Part shown: piece after piece, positions 8,034 through 14,752 of the stretch
Layout of the letters: every line of letters starts with the position of its first letter
Numbering within the stretch: position 1 is the first letter of the stretch
Assembly (NCBI GenBank): GCA_017465025.1
Contig: JAFTXM010000016.1
Span: forward strand, 1 to 39,738
Length of the DNA stretch: 39,738 nt
From: Oscillospiraceae bacterium
GTDB lineage: Bacteria; Bacillota; Clostridia; Oscillospirales; Oscillospiraceae
Reading direction: 5' to 3'
The notes under the pieces: model-generated
What the model saw: only the letters and a program-made list of their open reading frames with translations
Database searches by the model: none
What the model was told of the DNA's origin: nothing
Made by a program: the position numbers and the translations under genes

Positions 8034-8066
8034 AAGGCGCAGCGCAAAAAACTGCGCCTTTTATTT
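8034..8066 (+). terminator. Terminator or processing hairpin between tRNA-Met and tRNA-Glu
   Basis: 9-bp stem (8034-8042 with 8052-8060) followed by TTATTT, directly before tRNA-Glu. It may end part of the transcripts or mark the processing boundary, since no separate promoter for tRNA-Glu is visible in the short gap. Confidence 0.65.
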
Positions 8067-8141
8067 GGCCCGTTGGTCAAGAGGTTAAGACACCGCCCTT
8101 TCACGGCGGTAACATGGGTTCGAGTCCCGTACGGGTCACCA
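8067..8141 (+). tRNA. tRNA-Glu (TTC)
   Basis: A 75-nt cloverleaf with acceptor GGCCCGT/ACGGGTC, anticodon loop CTTTCAC on a perfect CCGCC/GGCGG stem giving TTC, T-loop GGTTCGAGTCC and encoded CCA. Confidence 0.96.
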
Positions 8142-8142
8142 A

Positions 8143-8182
8143 AAAGAAACCAGTCCACGAAGGTGGGCTGGTTTTCTTTTTT
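8143..8182 (+). terminator. Terminator after tRNA-Glu
   Basis: A stem of 10 bp or more (about 8149-8158 with 8163-8172, extended by A/T pairs) ending in a CTTTTTT run. Confidence 0.85.
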
Positions 8183-8224
8183 ACAAAACTCCCGCAGCAT
8201 AAACTATGCGCTGAAAAAATTTTA

Positions 8225-8233
8225 TGCTATAAT
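8225..8233 (+). promoter_or_regulatory. Extended -10 promoter of the DUF5131 gene
   Basis: TGC directly before a perfect TATAAT, about 30 bases before the start codon; the -35 region is poor. Confidence 0.6.
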
Positions 8234-8262
8234 CATCGCAGCAGTTTTTTGAGGTGATAAAT

Positions 8263-8973
8263 ATGCCCATGTGGAATCCCTGGCGGGGCTGCAAAAAATG
8301 CAGTGACGGCTGCTTACATTGTTATATTCACAAAGGCGATGCCAAGCGCGGTGTAAATACCGAAGAAATTGTGAAAACCAAGGACTTTTCCAAGCCGGTG
8401 GAAAAGCTGAAAAACGGCAGCTACAAAATGAAAAGCGGCCTTGTGTATCTTGGCTTCTCTACAGACTTTCTCATTGAAGAGGCCGATGAGTGGCGTGGGG
8501 AATGCTGGGCTATGATAAAAGAGCGGCAGGATTGTAGCTTCCTTTTCCTGACAAAGCGCATAGAGCGTTTTATGCACTGTATCCCCGATGACTGGGGCGA
8601 GGGCTATGAAAATGTGGTGGTCTGCTGCACGGTGGAAAACCAGAGAAATGTGGATAAAAAGCTCTCCGTTTTTCAAAAGCTTCCCATAAAGCATAAATGT
8701 ATCACAGCCCAGCCGCTGATAGAGCCAATTGACATGGAGCAGTATCTTGACGGCATTGAGCTTGTGGTGGTGGGTGGAGAGTCCGACCCTCAGGCCAGAC
8801 CTCTTGATTACGGTTGGGTGCTGGATATCCGCCAGCAGTGCATGAGAAAAAGTGTCAGCTTTGAATTCAGACAGTGTGGAACGTACTTTATAAAAGACGG
8901 AAAGCAGTACCGCCTTCAGACCAAAGACCTGTGCAGACAGGCCCGGCTCGCAAATATTGACTACAAAACCTGA
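8263..8973 (+). CDS. DUF5131 (Gp37/Gp68-like) radical-SAM-type protein
   Basis: A 236-residue protein beginning MPMWNPWRGC. The N-terminal cysteine pattern C-x2-C-x3-C-x2-C-Y (residues ~10-20, CKKCSDGCLHCY) is the mark of the DUF5131 family, which resembles radical SAM enzymes and was first named from phage genes. Later motifs also match the family: FLTKRIERF, CCTVENQ, CITAQPLIEPI and VVVGGESDP with ARPLDY. No reaction is known to me for this family. The ATG at 8263 is preferred over the GTG at 8254 because GAGGTG then sits at normal distance. It is a single gene behind tRNA genes, with its own promoter and a terminator shared with the convergent methyltransferase gene. Confidence 0.85.
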   Translation: MPMWNPWRGCKKCSDGCLHCYIHKGDAKRGVNTEEIVKTKDFSKPVEKLKNGSYKMKSGLVYLGFSTDFLIEEADEWRGECWAMIKERQDCSFLFLTKRIERFMHCIPDDWGEGYENVVVCCTVENQRNVDKKLSVFQKLPIKHKCITAQPLIEPIDMEQYLDGIELVVVGGESDPQARPLDYGWVLDIRQQCMRKSVSFEFRQCGTYFIKDGKQYRLQTKDLCRQARLANIDYKT

Positions 8974-9007
8974 AAATGCAGTACCCGAAAAATGGGTACT
9001 GCATTTT
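8973..9007. terminator. Bidirectional terminator, DUF5131 / methyltransferase
   Basis: A perfect 14-bp stem (8973-8986 with 8994-9007), A-rich on one side and T-rich on the other, between two convergent genes. Confidence 0.88.
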
Positions 9008-9018
9008 AAATTATATGT

Positions 9019-10734
9019 TTATTTTCCGCTCAGAAGGGAAACTGCGGTGCGGGCAGCCTGTGCGGCATCGTGAGTGTAGGCGTCAGCGCCTATCTCGTTG
9101 CAGTATTCCTGAGTAATGGGAGCGCCGCCCACAAGGATCTTCACCTTGTCGCGGATGCCTTCGGCCTCAGCCACGGTGACGATGCGGCGCATCTCGTTCA
9201 TGGCGGTGGTCAGAAGAGTGGAACAGGCGATGAGGTTGCAGCCTTCATTCTTTGCGGTTCTGACAAACTGCTCGGCGGAAACGTCCACGCCCAGGTCGAT
9301 AACCTCAAGGCCGCTGCCTTCCATCATTATCTTGACCAGATTTTTGCCGATATCGTGCAGGTCACCCTTGACAGTGCCAAGGCAGACCTTGCCCACGGCC
9401 TTCTGCGTGCCGCTGACAAGCATGGGCTTCAAAAGCTCGGTGGCGGCGTTCATGCAGCGGGCGGCCATCAGAAGCTCCGGCACAAATACCTTGCCGTTGG
9501 TAAAATCGTCACCCAGCCGGGTCATGCCGGGGACAAGGGCCTCGGCCAGAATGGCCTGTGCGGAAACGCCGGAGTCCAGCGCTTCCTGACAGAGAGTGAC
9601 CAGCTTTTTCTTCTGACCCTTGCAGAGAGCCTCAAGCAGCTTGTCCATGCCCTGTGGGGCGGAAGCTTCCGCGGGGGCGGCAGCCTTTTCGGCCCTTGCG
9701 CCGCTGCGGCGGCGGACGGGAGCGGCAGGCTTTGCACCGCCCATGCGGAGGGTATTGTTGTATTTTTCTATCTCGCTGTCGATGATGGGGTCAACGTGCT
9801 TGAATATGGTGCCGCTCATGCCGTAGGTAATGCTGGGGATGAAGTGCCCGCCGGGGCAATAGCTCTCCAGAGCCTTGCTGACATAGTCGCGTATCTCTTC
9901 CTCGGTGGCGTCAGCTCTGTCAATGGCGGCGCCGATACCTCCCATGAGCACCATGCGCCCGTCCAGCTTCTGTTGAAGGGCGGGAATGTCGTTTTCGGGC
10001 AGGACCCCCTGCCACACCTGAATACCTATCTCTGCCATGTCCTCAACAATGGGAACAAGGTAGGAGTCGGCATGGTGCAGGGCGATGCAGCCGCGCTCGC
10101 GGATATATCCGTAGAACTTGCGGTAAGGCTCCTTGAAAAACTCTCTCCACATCTCAGGGCTCATGAAAAGAGCGTTCTTGGTGCCCCAGTCATCGTGGGA
10201 GAAAATCATATCGGGCTTGAAATTATCTATAAGCAGCTTTGCATACTTGAGGCGGTACTCAAGGATATAGTCAATAAGCTCGTGCATCTCCTGGGGGTGC
10301 TCATAGAGATTGGTGAGGGTGTCCTCAAAGCCCATAAGGAAGTGGCACTGCTCAAAAAGGCCACAGGGCATGAAGGCGGCGAGAAGCTTGTCGTTGCCTG
10401 CCTGCTGCTTTGCCAGACCGCTGAATATCTCCCAGCCGTGGGTGCAGTTGGCCTCAATGTCAGGGGCGTGGACATACTCTCTCCAGCGGGTAATATCGGG
10501 GCAGACCTTGTTTTCATCGTTGATGATGGGGGTGGCACCCGGGTCACCGGCAGGCCATGCGATAAGAGTACCCCACTTGTCCGGATGGGTTGCTCCGGGG
10601 ACGCAGCCATCGCGCACATAGAGCATTACGGGGTCGGGCAGTATCATGTGGATAGCTTCATACTGCACCAGCTGTCGTTCGGGCTTGCCGTCTTTTTTCA
10701 GGGTTTCGAGGAATATTTCTTTAGCGCTTGCCAT
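9019..10734 (-). CDS. Methyltransferase (URO-D fold) fused to a corrinoid-binding domain
   Basis: A 571-residue cytosolic fusion. Residues ~1-340 match the uroporphyrinogen-decarboxylase-like methyltransferase family (MtaA/MtbA/CmuA group); residues ~340-370 are an Ala/Arg/Pro-rich linker; residues ~370-571 are a MetH-type corrinoid protein with a helical cap and the base-off motif GDLHDIGKN (H460 as lower cobalt ligand), LGVDV, STLLTTAM and GGAPIT. Fusion of the two halves recalls CmuA and suggests methyl transfer to cobalt within one chain. The usual zinc motif His-x-Cys is replaced here by H220-H-A-D223; a later Cys in ESYCPGGH may be a third ligand. The methyl donor is unknown. It lies 4 bp after the DUF2284 gene, and its ATG has GGAG nine bases upstream. 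Confidence 0.9.
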   Translation of the reverse strand: MASAKEIFLETLKKDGKPERQLVQYEAIHMILPDPVMLYVRDGCVPGATHPDKWGTLIAWPAGDPGATPIINDENKVCPDITRWREYVHAPDIEANCTHGWEIFSGLAKQQAGNDKLLAAFMPCGLFEQCHFLMGFEDTLTNLYEHPQEMHELIDYILEYRLKYAKLLIDNFKPDMIFSHDDWGTKNALFMSPEMWREFFKEPYRKFYGYIRERGCIALHHADSYLVPIVEDMAEIGIQVWQGVLPENDIPALQQKLDGRMVLMGGIGAAIDRADATEEEIRDYVSKALESYCPGGHFIPSITYGMSGTIFKHVDPIIDSEIEKYNNTLRMGGAKPAAPVRRRSGARAEKAAAPAEASAPQGMDKLLEALCKGQKKKLVTLCQEALDSGVSAQAILAEALVPGMTRLGDDFTNGKVFVPELLMAARCMNAATELLKPMLVSGTQKAVGKVCLGTVKGDLHDIGKNLVKIMMEGSGLEVIDLGVDVSAEQFVRTAKNEGCNLIACSTLLTTAMNEMRRIVTVAEAEGIRDKVKILVGGAPITQEYCNEIGADAYTHDAAQAARTAVSLLSGK

Positions 10735-10738
10735 GGTA

Positions 10739-11287
10739 TCATACTCCTTTTATGTTTATGTTCATAAGAACACATGATGAATAAGTTATGGTTTTTGGGC
10801 CGTAGTAGTATTCAAGGCCGCTTTGCTTGCACACATCGCTGACAAGAAGCCCGTAGGCTTCCATGGATGAAAACATCTTCGTTGGAAAGCGGCAGGGGCG
10901 CTGGGGATAGGTACACTTGCGGCATATGGTACAGCAGCCGGCAGTGAGAGGCAGACAGGCTTTGTCCAGCGTCCGTATCTGGCGGACAAAGGTCTCAAAC
11001 TGTTTTTTGTGCAGCAGCTGAGTGCGGCCTATGGCCTCCACGTCAAAATCATCCTCCAGGCTGCCTGTGGTCTGCAAAAGGATGCCGTTGGGATAGGCGC
11101 TCATTCGTTCCCGGCAATGCTCCACCGAGCCGCAGGCAGGCGGACAGCTCCAGGTATGTCCGTAGGCGTGACAGCGGTCAGCCCAGCACATATCCCTGAC
11201 CTCTTCCATGGCACGGAGTGCACTCATATTCAGCTCTGCCACATGGGAAAAGCCCGCATCTAAAGCGAGGGCGATGATGTCCGGCAT
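10739..11287 (-). CDS. DUF2284 Cys-rich predicted metal-binding protein
   Basis: A 182-residue protein with many cysteines. An N-terminal group is MCWADRC...WSCPPACGSVEHC (~33-58), and a ferredoxin-like group GCCTICRKC-TYPQRPC (~117-133) could hold an iron-sulfur cluster. This pattern fits DUF2284, a family often seen beside corrinoid methyltransferases; its biochemical role is not established. The ATG at 11287 has AAGGAG seven bases upstream and begins MPDIIALALDAGF. The longer open frame to 11344 would begin inside the promoter and is rejected. It is first in a two-gene operon with the fused methyltransferase. A role as electron donor or metal/corrinoid helper is inference. Confidence 0.8.
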   Translation of the reverse strand: MPDIIALALDAGFSHVAELNMSALRAMEEVRDMCWADRCHAYGHTWSCPPACGSVEHCRERMSAYPNGILLQTTGSLEDDFDVEAIGRTQLLHKKQFETFVRQIRTLDKACLPLTAGCCTICRKCTYPQRPCRFPTKMFSSMEAYGLLVSDVCKQSGLEYYYGPKTITYSSCVLMNINIKGV

Positions 11288-11296
11288 ATAAACTCC

Positions 11297-11324
11297 TTGA
11301 CAAAGGCCGATGAAGGTGTAAAAT
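11297..11324 (+). promoter_or_regulatory. Promoter of the activator-homocysteine methyltransferase operon
   Basis: TTGACA (11297-11302), a 16-base spacer, TAAAAT (11319-11324); predicted start near 11331. Its -35 box overlaps the ribosome site of the opposite-strand DUF2284 gene. Confidence 0.65.
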
Positions 11325-11343
11325 TTACTCAAACTGAAATACA

Positions 11344-11372
11344 ATTATAGAAAATGGTGTTGAAAGTGTCAA
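11344..11372 (-). promoter_or_regulatory. Promoter of the DUF2284-methyltransferase operon
   Basis: On the minus strand TTGACA (11372-11367), 17 bases, TATAAT (11349-11344): full consensus. The -35 box lies inside the first codons of the opposite activator gene. The predicted start near 11337 gives a ~50-nt leader. Confidence 0.85.
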
Positions 11373-12907
11373 GTGTAAAGCTTATTCAGGGGAATACTTT
11401 TTCGGAAATATCTGCCCGTAATGGGGAAAACCTGATGGAGCTGCTGCGTGAAAATGGCTTTGCGCTGACAGCGCCCTGCGGCGGCAAGGGTCTTTGCGGC
11501 AAATGCCGTGTGACGCTTGTAAACGGCAGTGTAACAAAAGAGCTTCTCGCCTGCCGCAGCAAAGTGGAAGGGGACTGCACGGTCATATTGCCCGGAGCCT
11601 TTCAGGGCGGGGAAATACTATCAGACACTGTAAGGGGCGACTTCCGGCTCACACCCCGCTCCGGCTTCGGCGCGGCGGTGGACATAGGAACGACCACTGT
11701 GGCAGTAAAGCTTTTTGACCTTTCCAACGGCAGAGAGCTTGCAGGGGATACCGCATGGAACGCTCAGGGCTCCTACGGCGCGGATGTGCTGAGCCGCAGT
11801 CAGTATACCACGGAAAACGCCGGAGGGCTTGAGCTGCTCTCAAGCCTTATCCGCAGGCAGATATTTGGAATGCTGAAGAAGCTCTGCGCTGAGTGCGCCG
11901 TGGACTATGAGGCCGTGACAGAGATTTTCGTTGCCGGCAACACCATCATGCAGCATATTTTTGCCGCCCTCTCACCGGCGACCATAGCAGTTGCCCCCTT
12001 TGTGCCCCTCAGCCTTTTTGATGAGGGCAAAGCCATTGAAGCAGAAGGTAAAACTGTGTATCTTGCCCCCTGTGTGGCGGGCTATGTGGGCGGGGATATC
12101 ACTGCCGGGCTTCTGGCAGCGGAGCTTGCCGAAAGGCACGAAAAGGCTCTGTTTCTCGATGTGGGCACCAACGGCGAGATGGCTCTCGGCGGGCGAGGCG
12201 GCTTTGTAAGCTGCGCTGTGGCCTGCGGCCCCGCCTTTGAGGGCGCGGGCATCAGCTGCGGCATGGCCAGCACTCCCGGCGCAATAAGCCACGTGGATTT
12301 TGAAGATGGGGAATTTAAATTTCAGGTCATCGGCGGGGGCGTGGCTAAGGGTATCTGCGGCTCCGGGCTTATTGACCTGATGGCGGTATTGCTGCGCCTT
12401 GGCCTTGTGGACGAAAGCGGCTTGCTCCTGCCGCCGGATGAAGCGCCCGAGGGCTTTGAACGCTGGCTCGACGAGGATGAAAACGGCAACGGCCTGCTTT
12501 TCCTGACGGACGATGACAGCGTATATTTTACCGCCGCCGATGTCAGGCAGCTGCAGCTTGCCAAGGCTGCCGTAGCGGCGGGCATAAGCGTGCTCATGAA
12601 GGCCACAGGGACAGACTTTGATGAAATAGAGGCGCTGTATCTGGCCGGTGGCTTCGGCACCCATATGAGAGCGGACAGCGCAGTTGAAATGGGAATGCTG
12701 CCGGGAGCGCTGCTTGAAAGAATAGTCAGCGTGGGCAACAGCTCACTTGCCGGGGCGCAGCAGGCTCTTCTGAGCCTTGACAGGCGTGAGAAGCTTGAGC
12801 AGATACAAAAAATGTGCGCTTATCTTGAGCTTTCCGGAAACGCCCTTTTCAACGAATATTATCCTGCACACATGAGCTTTGACGAGGAGGAGACAGAATG
12901 GAACTGA
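11354..12907 (+). CDS. Reductive activator of corrinoid proteins (RACo-like; ferredoxin + ASKHA/DUF4445)
   Basis: A 517-residue protein. Residues ~1-85 form a [2Fe-2S] ferredoxin domain with C42, C48, C51 and C67 (APCGGKGLCGKC). From about residue 100 there is an ASKHA-fold ATPase-like domain: AVDIGTTTVAVKLFDL, FVAGNTIMQH, DVGTNGEMALGG, CGSGLIDLM and a final YLAGGFGTH. This is the RACo/DUF4445 family, which reduces inactive Co(II) corrinoid back to Co(I) at the cost of ATP. Its probable client is the fused corrinoid protein on the opposite strand. The start at 11354 lacks a clear ribosome site, so the exact N-terminus is uncertain by a few residues. It overlaps the next gene by 10 bp. Confidence 0.9.
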   Translation: MVLKVSSVKLIQGNTFSEISARNGENLMELLRENGFALTAPCGGKGLCGKCRVTLVNGSVTKELLACRSKVEGDCTVILPGAFQGGEILSDTVRGDFRLTPRSGFGAAVDIGTTTVAVKLFDLSNGRELAGDTAWNAQGSYGADVLSRSQYTTENAGGLELLSSLIRRQIFGMLKKLCAECAVDYEAVTEIFVAGNTIMQHIFAALSPATIAVAPFVPLSLFDEGKAIEAEGKTVYLAPCVAGYVGGDITAGLLAAELAERHEKALFLDVGTNGEMALGGRGGFVSCAVACGPAFEGAGISCGMASTPGAISHVDFEDGEFKFQVIGGGVAKGICGSGLIDLMAVLLRLGLVDESGLLLPPDEAPEGFERWLDEDENGNGLLFLTDDDSVYFTAADVRQLQLAKAAVAAGISVLMKATGTDFDEIEALYLAGGFGTHMRADSAVEMGMLPGALLERIVSVGNSSLAGAQQALLSLDRREKLEQIQKMCAYLELSGNALFNEYYPAHMSFDEEETEWN

Positions 12908-14115
12908 GATTTCCCGTGATACTGGACGGCGCAACCGGTACCCAGCTTCAGAAGCGGGGCTTTGACGGCAGCTGCTGTGCGGAAAAGTGGACCCTTGAGC
13001 ACCCGGAGGCCATATTGGAGATACAGCGCAGCTATGTTGAAGCGGGCAGCCGTATATTGTACACCCCCACCTTTGGCGCAAACCGGGTGAAGCTTGAAAG
13101 CCGCGGCCTTTTCAACAAAGTGGAGGAATATAATCTGAAGCTTGCCGCCCTCTCCAAAGAAGCGGCGGACGGCAAAGCATGGGTGGCGGGGGATATAGCC
13201 CCCACCGGGCTTTTCGTCTACCCCCTGGGTGACACCCGCTTTGAAGAGCTGGTGGAGATATACACCGAGCAGGCTGCCGCCCTTGAAAAGGCGGGCGTTG
13301 ACCTTTTCGTGATAGAGACCATGATGACCATGGCCGAGGCCAGAGCGGCGGTGCTGGCGGTGAAGAGCGCCAGCAAAAAGCCCGTGTTCGTCAGCTTCAC
13401 CTGTGATGAAAACGGGCGTACTCTGGGCGGCACGGACGTGTGCGCGGCGCTTGTGGTCATGGAGGGCATGGGTGTGGATGCCTTTGGCCTGAACTGCTCT
13501 CAGGGGCCGAAGGAAATGCTTGAGCATATAAAGCGGCTTGAGAAAATAAGCTCCGTTCCACTTATTGCCAAGGCAAATGCGGGCATACCTCAGCTTGTTG
13601 AGGGTAACACTGTGTATAACTGCCCGCCGGAGGAGTTTGCCTCATACATCCCCGCTCTTGCCGAGGCGGGCGTGAAGCTTTTCGGCGGCTGCTGCGGTAC
13701 GGAGAGTGGGCATATCTCCGCCATTTGTGATGCGGTGAAAAATCTGCCCATGACTGATATTTCCCCGGAAAATCAGGATATGCTGCCCTGCGCCACGGAG
13801 AAACAGGCCTTTTTCCTTGATCCGGGCGTGGAGCTTGGCGAGGCGGTGTTGTGCAATGACGAGCTTGAGGACAATCTGGCAGATGCTCTTGAAGAGGATG
13901 ACGAGCTCATTTCCATCGCCATTGAGGATATACGGGAGCTTGATAACTTCGCCGACTGCCAGTATATGATATCAAAGCCCCTCTGCCTTGTGTGTGACGA
14001 TGCGGAAATTCTTGAACAGGCTTTGAGACTCTATCAGGGCAGGGCGCTCTATGAGGGCAGCCTCTCCGATGAGGAGCTTTTGCCTCTCGTTGAAAAATAC
14101 GGCCTTATAATATAA
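12898..14115 (+). CDS. Homocysteine S-methyltransferase family protein with an extra C-terminal region
   Basis: A 405-residue protein. Residues ~1-285 are a betaine-homocysteine/MetH-type homocysteine-binding barrel: ILDGATGTQLQ at the start, and zinc ligands C200 (GLNCSQGP), C265 and C266 (GGCCGTESGH). In MetH and BHMT this module methylates homocysteine to methionine. The remaining ~120 residues are acidic, and from I358 to the end they resemble the opening of a MetH pterin-binding domain (PLCLVCDDAEILEQALRLY then GRALYEG and LPLVEKYG), but the rest of that barrel is absent. Translational coupling to the RACo-like activator suggests the methyl group comes from the fused corrinoid protein; this acceptor role is inferred. 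Confidence 0.88.
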   Translation: MELRFPVILDGATGTQLQKRGFDGSCCAEKWTLEHPEAILEIQRSYVEAGSRILYTPTFGANRVKLESRGLFNKVEEYNLKLAALSKEAADGKAWVAGDIAPTGLFVYPLGDTRFEELVEIYTEQAAALEKAGVDLFVIETMMTMAEARAAVLAVKSASKKPVFVSFTCDENGRTLGGTDVCAALVVMEGMGVDAFGLNCSQGPKEMLEHIKRLEKISSVPLIAKANAGIPQLVEGNTVYNCPPEEFASYIPALAEAGVKLFGGCCGTESGHISAICDAVKNLPMTDISPENQDMLPCATEKQAFFLDPGVELGEAVLCNDELEDNLADALEEDDELISIAIEDIRELDNFADCQYMISKPLCLVCDDAEILEQALRLYQGRALYEGSLSDEELLPLVEKYGLII

Positions 14116-14128
14116 ATATGTAAATTCA

Positions 14129-14155
14129 AGAGCGGCTGCATTTTCCAGCCGCTCT
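14129..14155. terminator. Bidirectional terminator, homocysteine methyltransferase / Nudix
   Basis: A perfect 10-bp GC-rich stem (14129-14138 with 14146-14155) and a 7-base loop between convergent genes; the tails are only weakly T-rich. Confidence 0.75.
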
Positions 14156-14159
14156 GAAA

Positions 14160-14654
14160 TTATATTGCATCAAATATCTTTTCCATAAGCTCAGGGGTGT
14201 AATCCACAAACCGCCCGTCGAATAGCATTTGGAACACTTCCTCGCGGCCTGCCCATTTAAGCTCAGACACCTCTTCCACCTGAAAGCTGAGGCTTTCCGC
14301 ACTCGCGTCGGAAAAGGCCAGATAAAAGTCATCCAGCACGTAGGAAAAAGGCTCGCACAGGAGAAAGCGAAAATCCGCATCCTCAAGCTCTAACCCAAGC
14401 TCTTCCCTTGCCTCTCTCAGCACAGCATCGCGGGAGTCCTCCCCACTGGACACAAAGCCCCCGGCGGACACATCCCAGCAGCCCGGGTAACGGTCCTTAT
14501 TATCGCTGCGCCTTTGTATGAGCATTTCGCCCCGGCTGTTGAAAACACATACGTGCACCAGCAAAAGCCGCTCGCCCTCAAGCACCTTTCCGGCTCTTTC
14601 AATAATGCGCCCCGTTTTCTCGTGGGCGGCATTGTATATATCCAAAAGCTCCAT
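14160..14654 (-). CDS. Nudix hydrolase (IPP isomerase-like subgroup)
   Basis: A 164-residue protein with a perfect Nudix box, G-x5-E-x7-REUXEEXGU, at about residues 80-102 (GFVSSGED...REAREELGL). The segment before it, LLLVHVCVFNSRGEMLIQRR followed by PGCWDVSAGG, places it in the group often annotated as isopentenyl-diphosphate-isomerase-like Nudix proteins (YfcD type), which hydrolyse unknown diphosphates. An ATG at 14684 is open, but the promoter (-10 at 14685-14680) would put it before the transcript start; the ATG at 14654 with AAGGAG nine bases upstream is chosen. It is a single gene, convergent with the homocysteine methyltransferase and divergent from the SPL-like gene. Confidence 0.9.
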   Translation of the reverse strand: MELLDIYNAAHEKTGRIIERAGKVLEGERLLLVHVCVFNSRGEMLIQRRSDNKDRYPGCWDVSAGGFVSSGEDSRDAVLREAREELGLELEDADFRFLLCEPFSYVLDDFYLAFSDASAESLSFQVEEVSELKWAGREEVFQMLFDGRFVDYTPELMEKIFDAI

Positions 14655-14679
14655 ATCCGCGCGCTCCTTGTTTTTTCTC

Positions 14680-14709
14680 AGCATAGCCCCGAAAGGGGAT
14701 TTCTGTCAA
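14680..14709 (-). promoter_or_regulatory. Promoter of the Nudix gene
   Basis: On the minus strand TTGACA (14709-14704), 18 bases, TATGCT (14685-14680). The spacer contains a CCCC-TTTC-GGGG mini-palindrome. Confidence 0.65.
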
Positions 14710-14719
14710 GTACGCTGTG

Positions 14720-14728
14720 TGATATAAT
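14720..14728 (+). promoter_or_regulatory. Extended -10 promoter of the SPL-like radical SAM gene
   Basis: TG at 14720-14721, one base, then TATAAT (14723-14728); the weak -35 region overlaps the -35 box of the divergent Nudix promoter. Confidence 0.6.
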
Positions 14729-14752
14729 AGCGGCGAAAGGAGGGGTAAAGAG

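Noticed and set aside
9070..10767. A long plus-strand open frame opposite the fused methyltransferase
   Set aside because: Same reason: the minus-strand product has clear corrinoid and methyltransferase motifs, the opposite one none; no ribosome site.
11288..11344. Longer DUF2284 start
   Set aside because: It would begin within the -10 region of its own promoter; AAGGAG precedes the ATG at 11287.
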